Assembly: GCA_020426425.1 (NCBI GenBank)
Contig: JAGQQB010000260.1
Span: 1-5,518 of the forward strand
Direction: 5' to 3'
DNA from: Planctomycetaceae bacterium
Lineage (GTDB): Bacteria; Planctomycetota; Planctomycetia; Planctomycetales; Planctomycetaceae
DNA: 5,518 nucleotides
The notes beneath the pieces were generated by a model that saw nothing but the letters and a program-made list of their open reading frames with translations, was not told the DNA's origin and did no database searches. Each line of letters begins with the position of its first letter. Position 1 is the first letter of the stretch. Shown here piece after piece: positions 5,480-5,518 of this stretch. A program made the translations under genes and the position numbers.

Positions 5480-5518
5480 AAGACGAAGGACCGAACCACC
5501 GTTTCGGTCCTTCGTCTT
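5480..5518. terminator. Perfect 16-bp hairpin, probable (bidirectional) transcription terminator
   Basis: The arm AAGACGAAGGACCGAA (5480-5495) is fully complementary to TTCGGTCCTTCGTCTT (5503-5518), with the seven-base loop CCACCGT. The left arm is preceded by CTAAA, so if the symmetry continues past the window edge the right arm would run into TTTAG. That would give a T-tract on both strands, typical of a terminator serving convergent genes. It lies 95 bases after the pcp stop and is the likely end of that transcript. The right arm is cut by the window edge, so the T-tract itself is not seen. Confidence 0.7.

Noticed and set aside
1..5518. Possible defence, biosynthetic or mobile cluster
   Set aside because: The five complete genes are four common housekeeping-type families and one exported membrane protein of unknown function. 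There is no transposase, integrase, nuclease, attachment site or modular enzyme.

Overview
The window looks like ordinary chromosomal sequence from a planctomycete, probably a Planctomycetales or Gimesia/Schlesneria-like lineage. This is an inference from four things: moderately high GC content, mostly absent Shine-Dalgarno sequences, a large secreted/membrane protein of a style common in that phylum, and AT-richer 'CGAAATCCGAAAC'-type repeats at gene ends. No marker gene fixes the taxon. There is no phage, insertion sequence, CRISPR array, toxin-antitoxin module, tRNA or rRNA.

Layout from left to right. Positions 1-55 probably hold the last codons of a plus-strand gene that begins outside the window. 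It converges on a minus-strand short-chain dehydrogenase/reductase (161-1009). Between them lie two inverted copies of an AT-rich repeat, and the second copy supplies the last codons and the stop of the SDR gene. A divergent spacer of about 330 bases (1010-1338) follows. It holds no convincing gene, only one doubtful 45-codon frame and a weak promoter candidate. Next comes a STAS-domain anti-sigma factor antagonist (1339-1695), the only gene with a strong Shine-Dalgarno sequence. After a 308-base gap comes a 624-residue exported membrane protein of unknown function (2004-3878). A crotonase-fold protein most like human ECHDC3 (3976-4746) and a pyroglutamyl-peptidase I (4753-5385) follow, only 6 bases apart. 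The window ends with a third copy of the repeat and a perfect 16-bp hairpin that is probably a terminator.

The genes do not form an obvious pathway. The last two are almost certainly cotranscribed, and the membrane protein may be read with them because no terminator is visible in the 97-base gap. The STAS protein should act in a partner-switching circuit, but its kinase and phosphatase are not here. The two acyl-CoA/oxidoreductase-type enzymes (SDR and ECHDC3-like) are on opposite strands and need not be linked.

I see no new multi-gene system. The most interesting signal is the repeat. All three copies sit at gene 3' ends in the same orientation relative to the upstream gene, one has become coding sequence, and a second module (AAGGACC...CGGTG) is shared between the first copy and the terminal hairpin. 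The second most interesting is that the crotonase lacks both catalytic glutamates of true enoyl-CoA hydratases.
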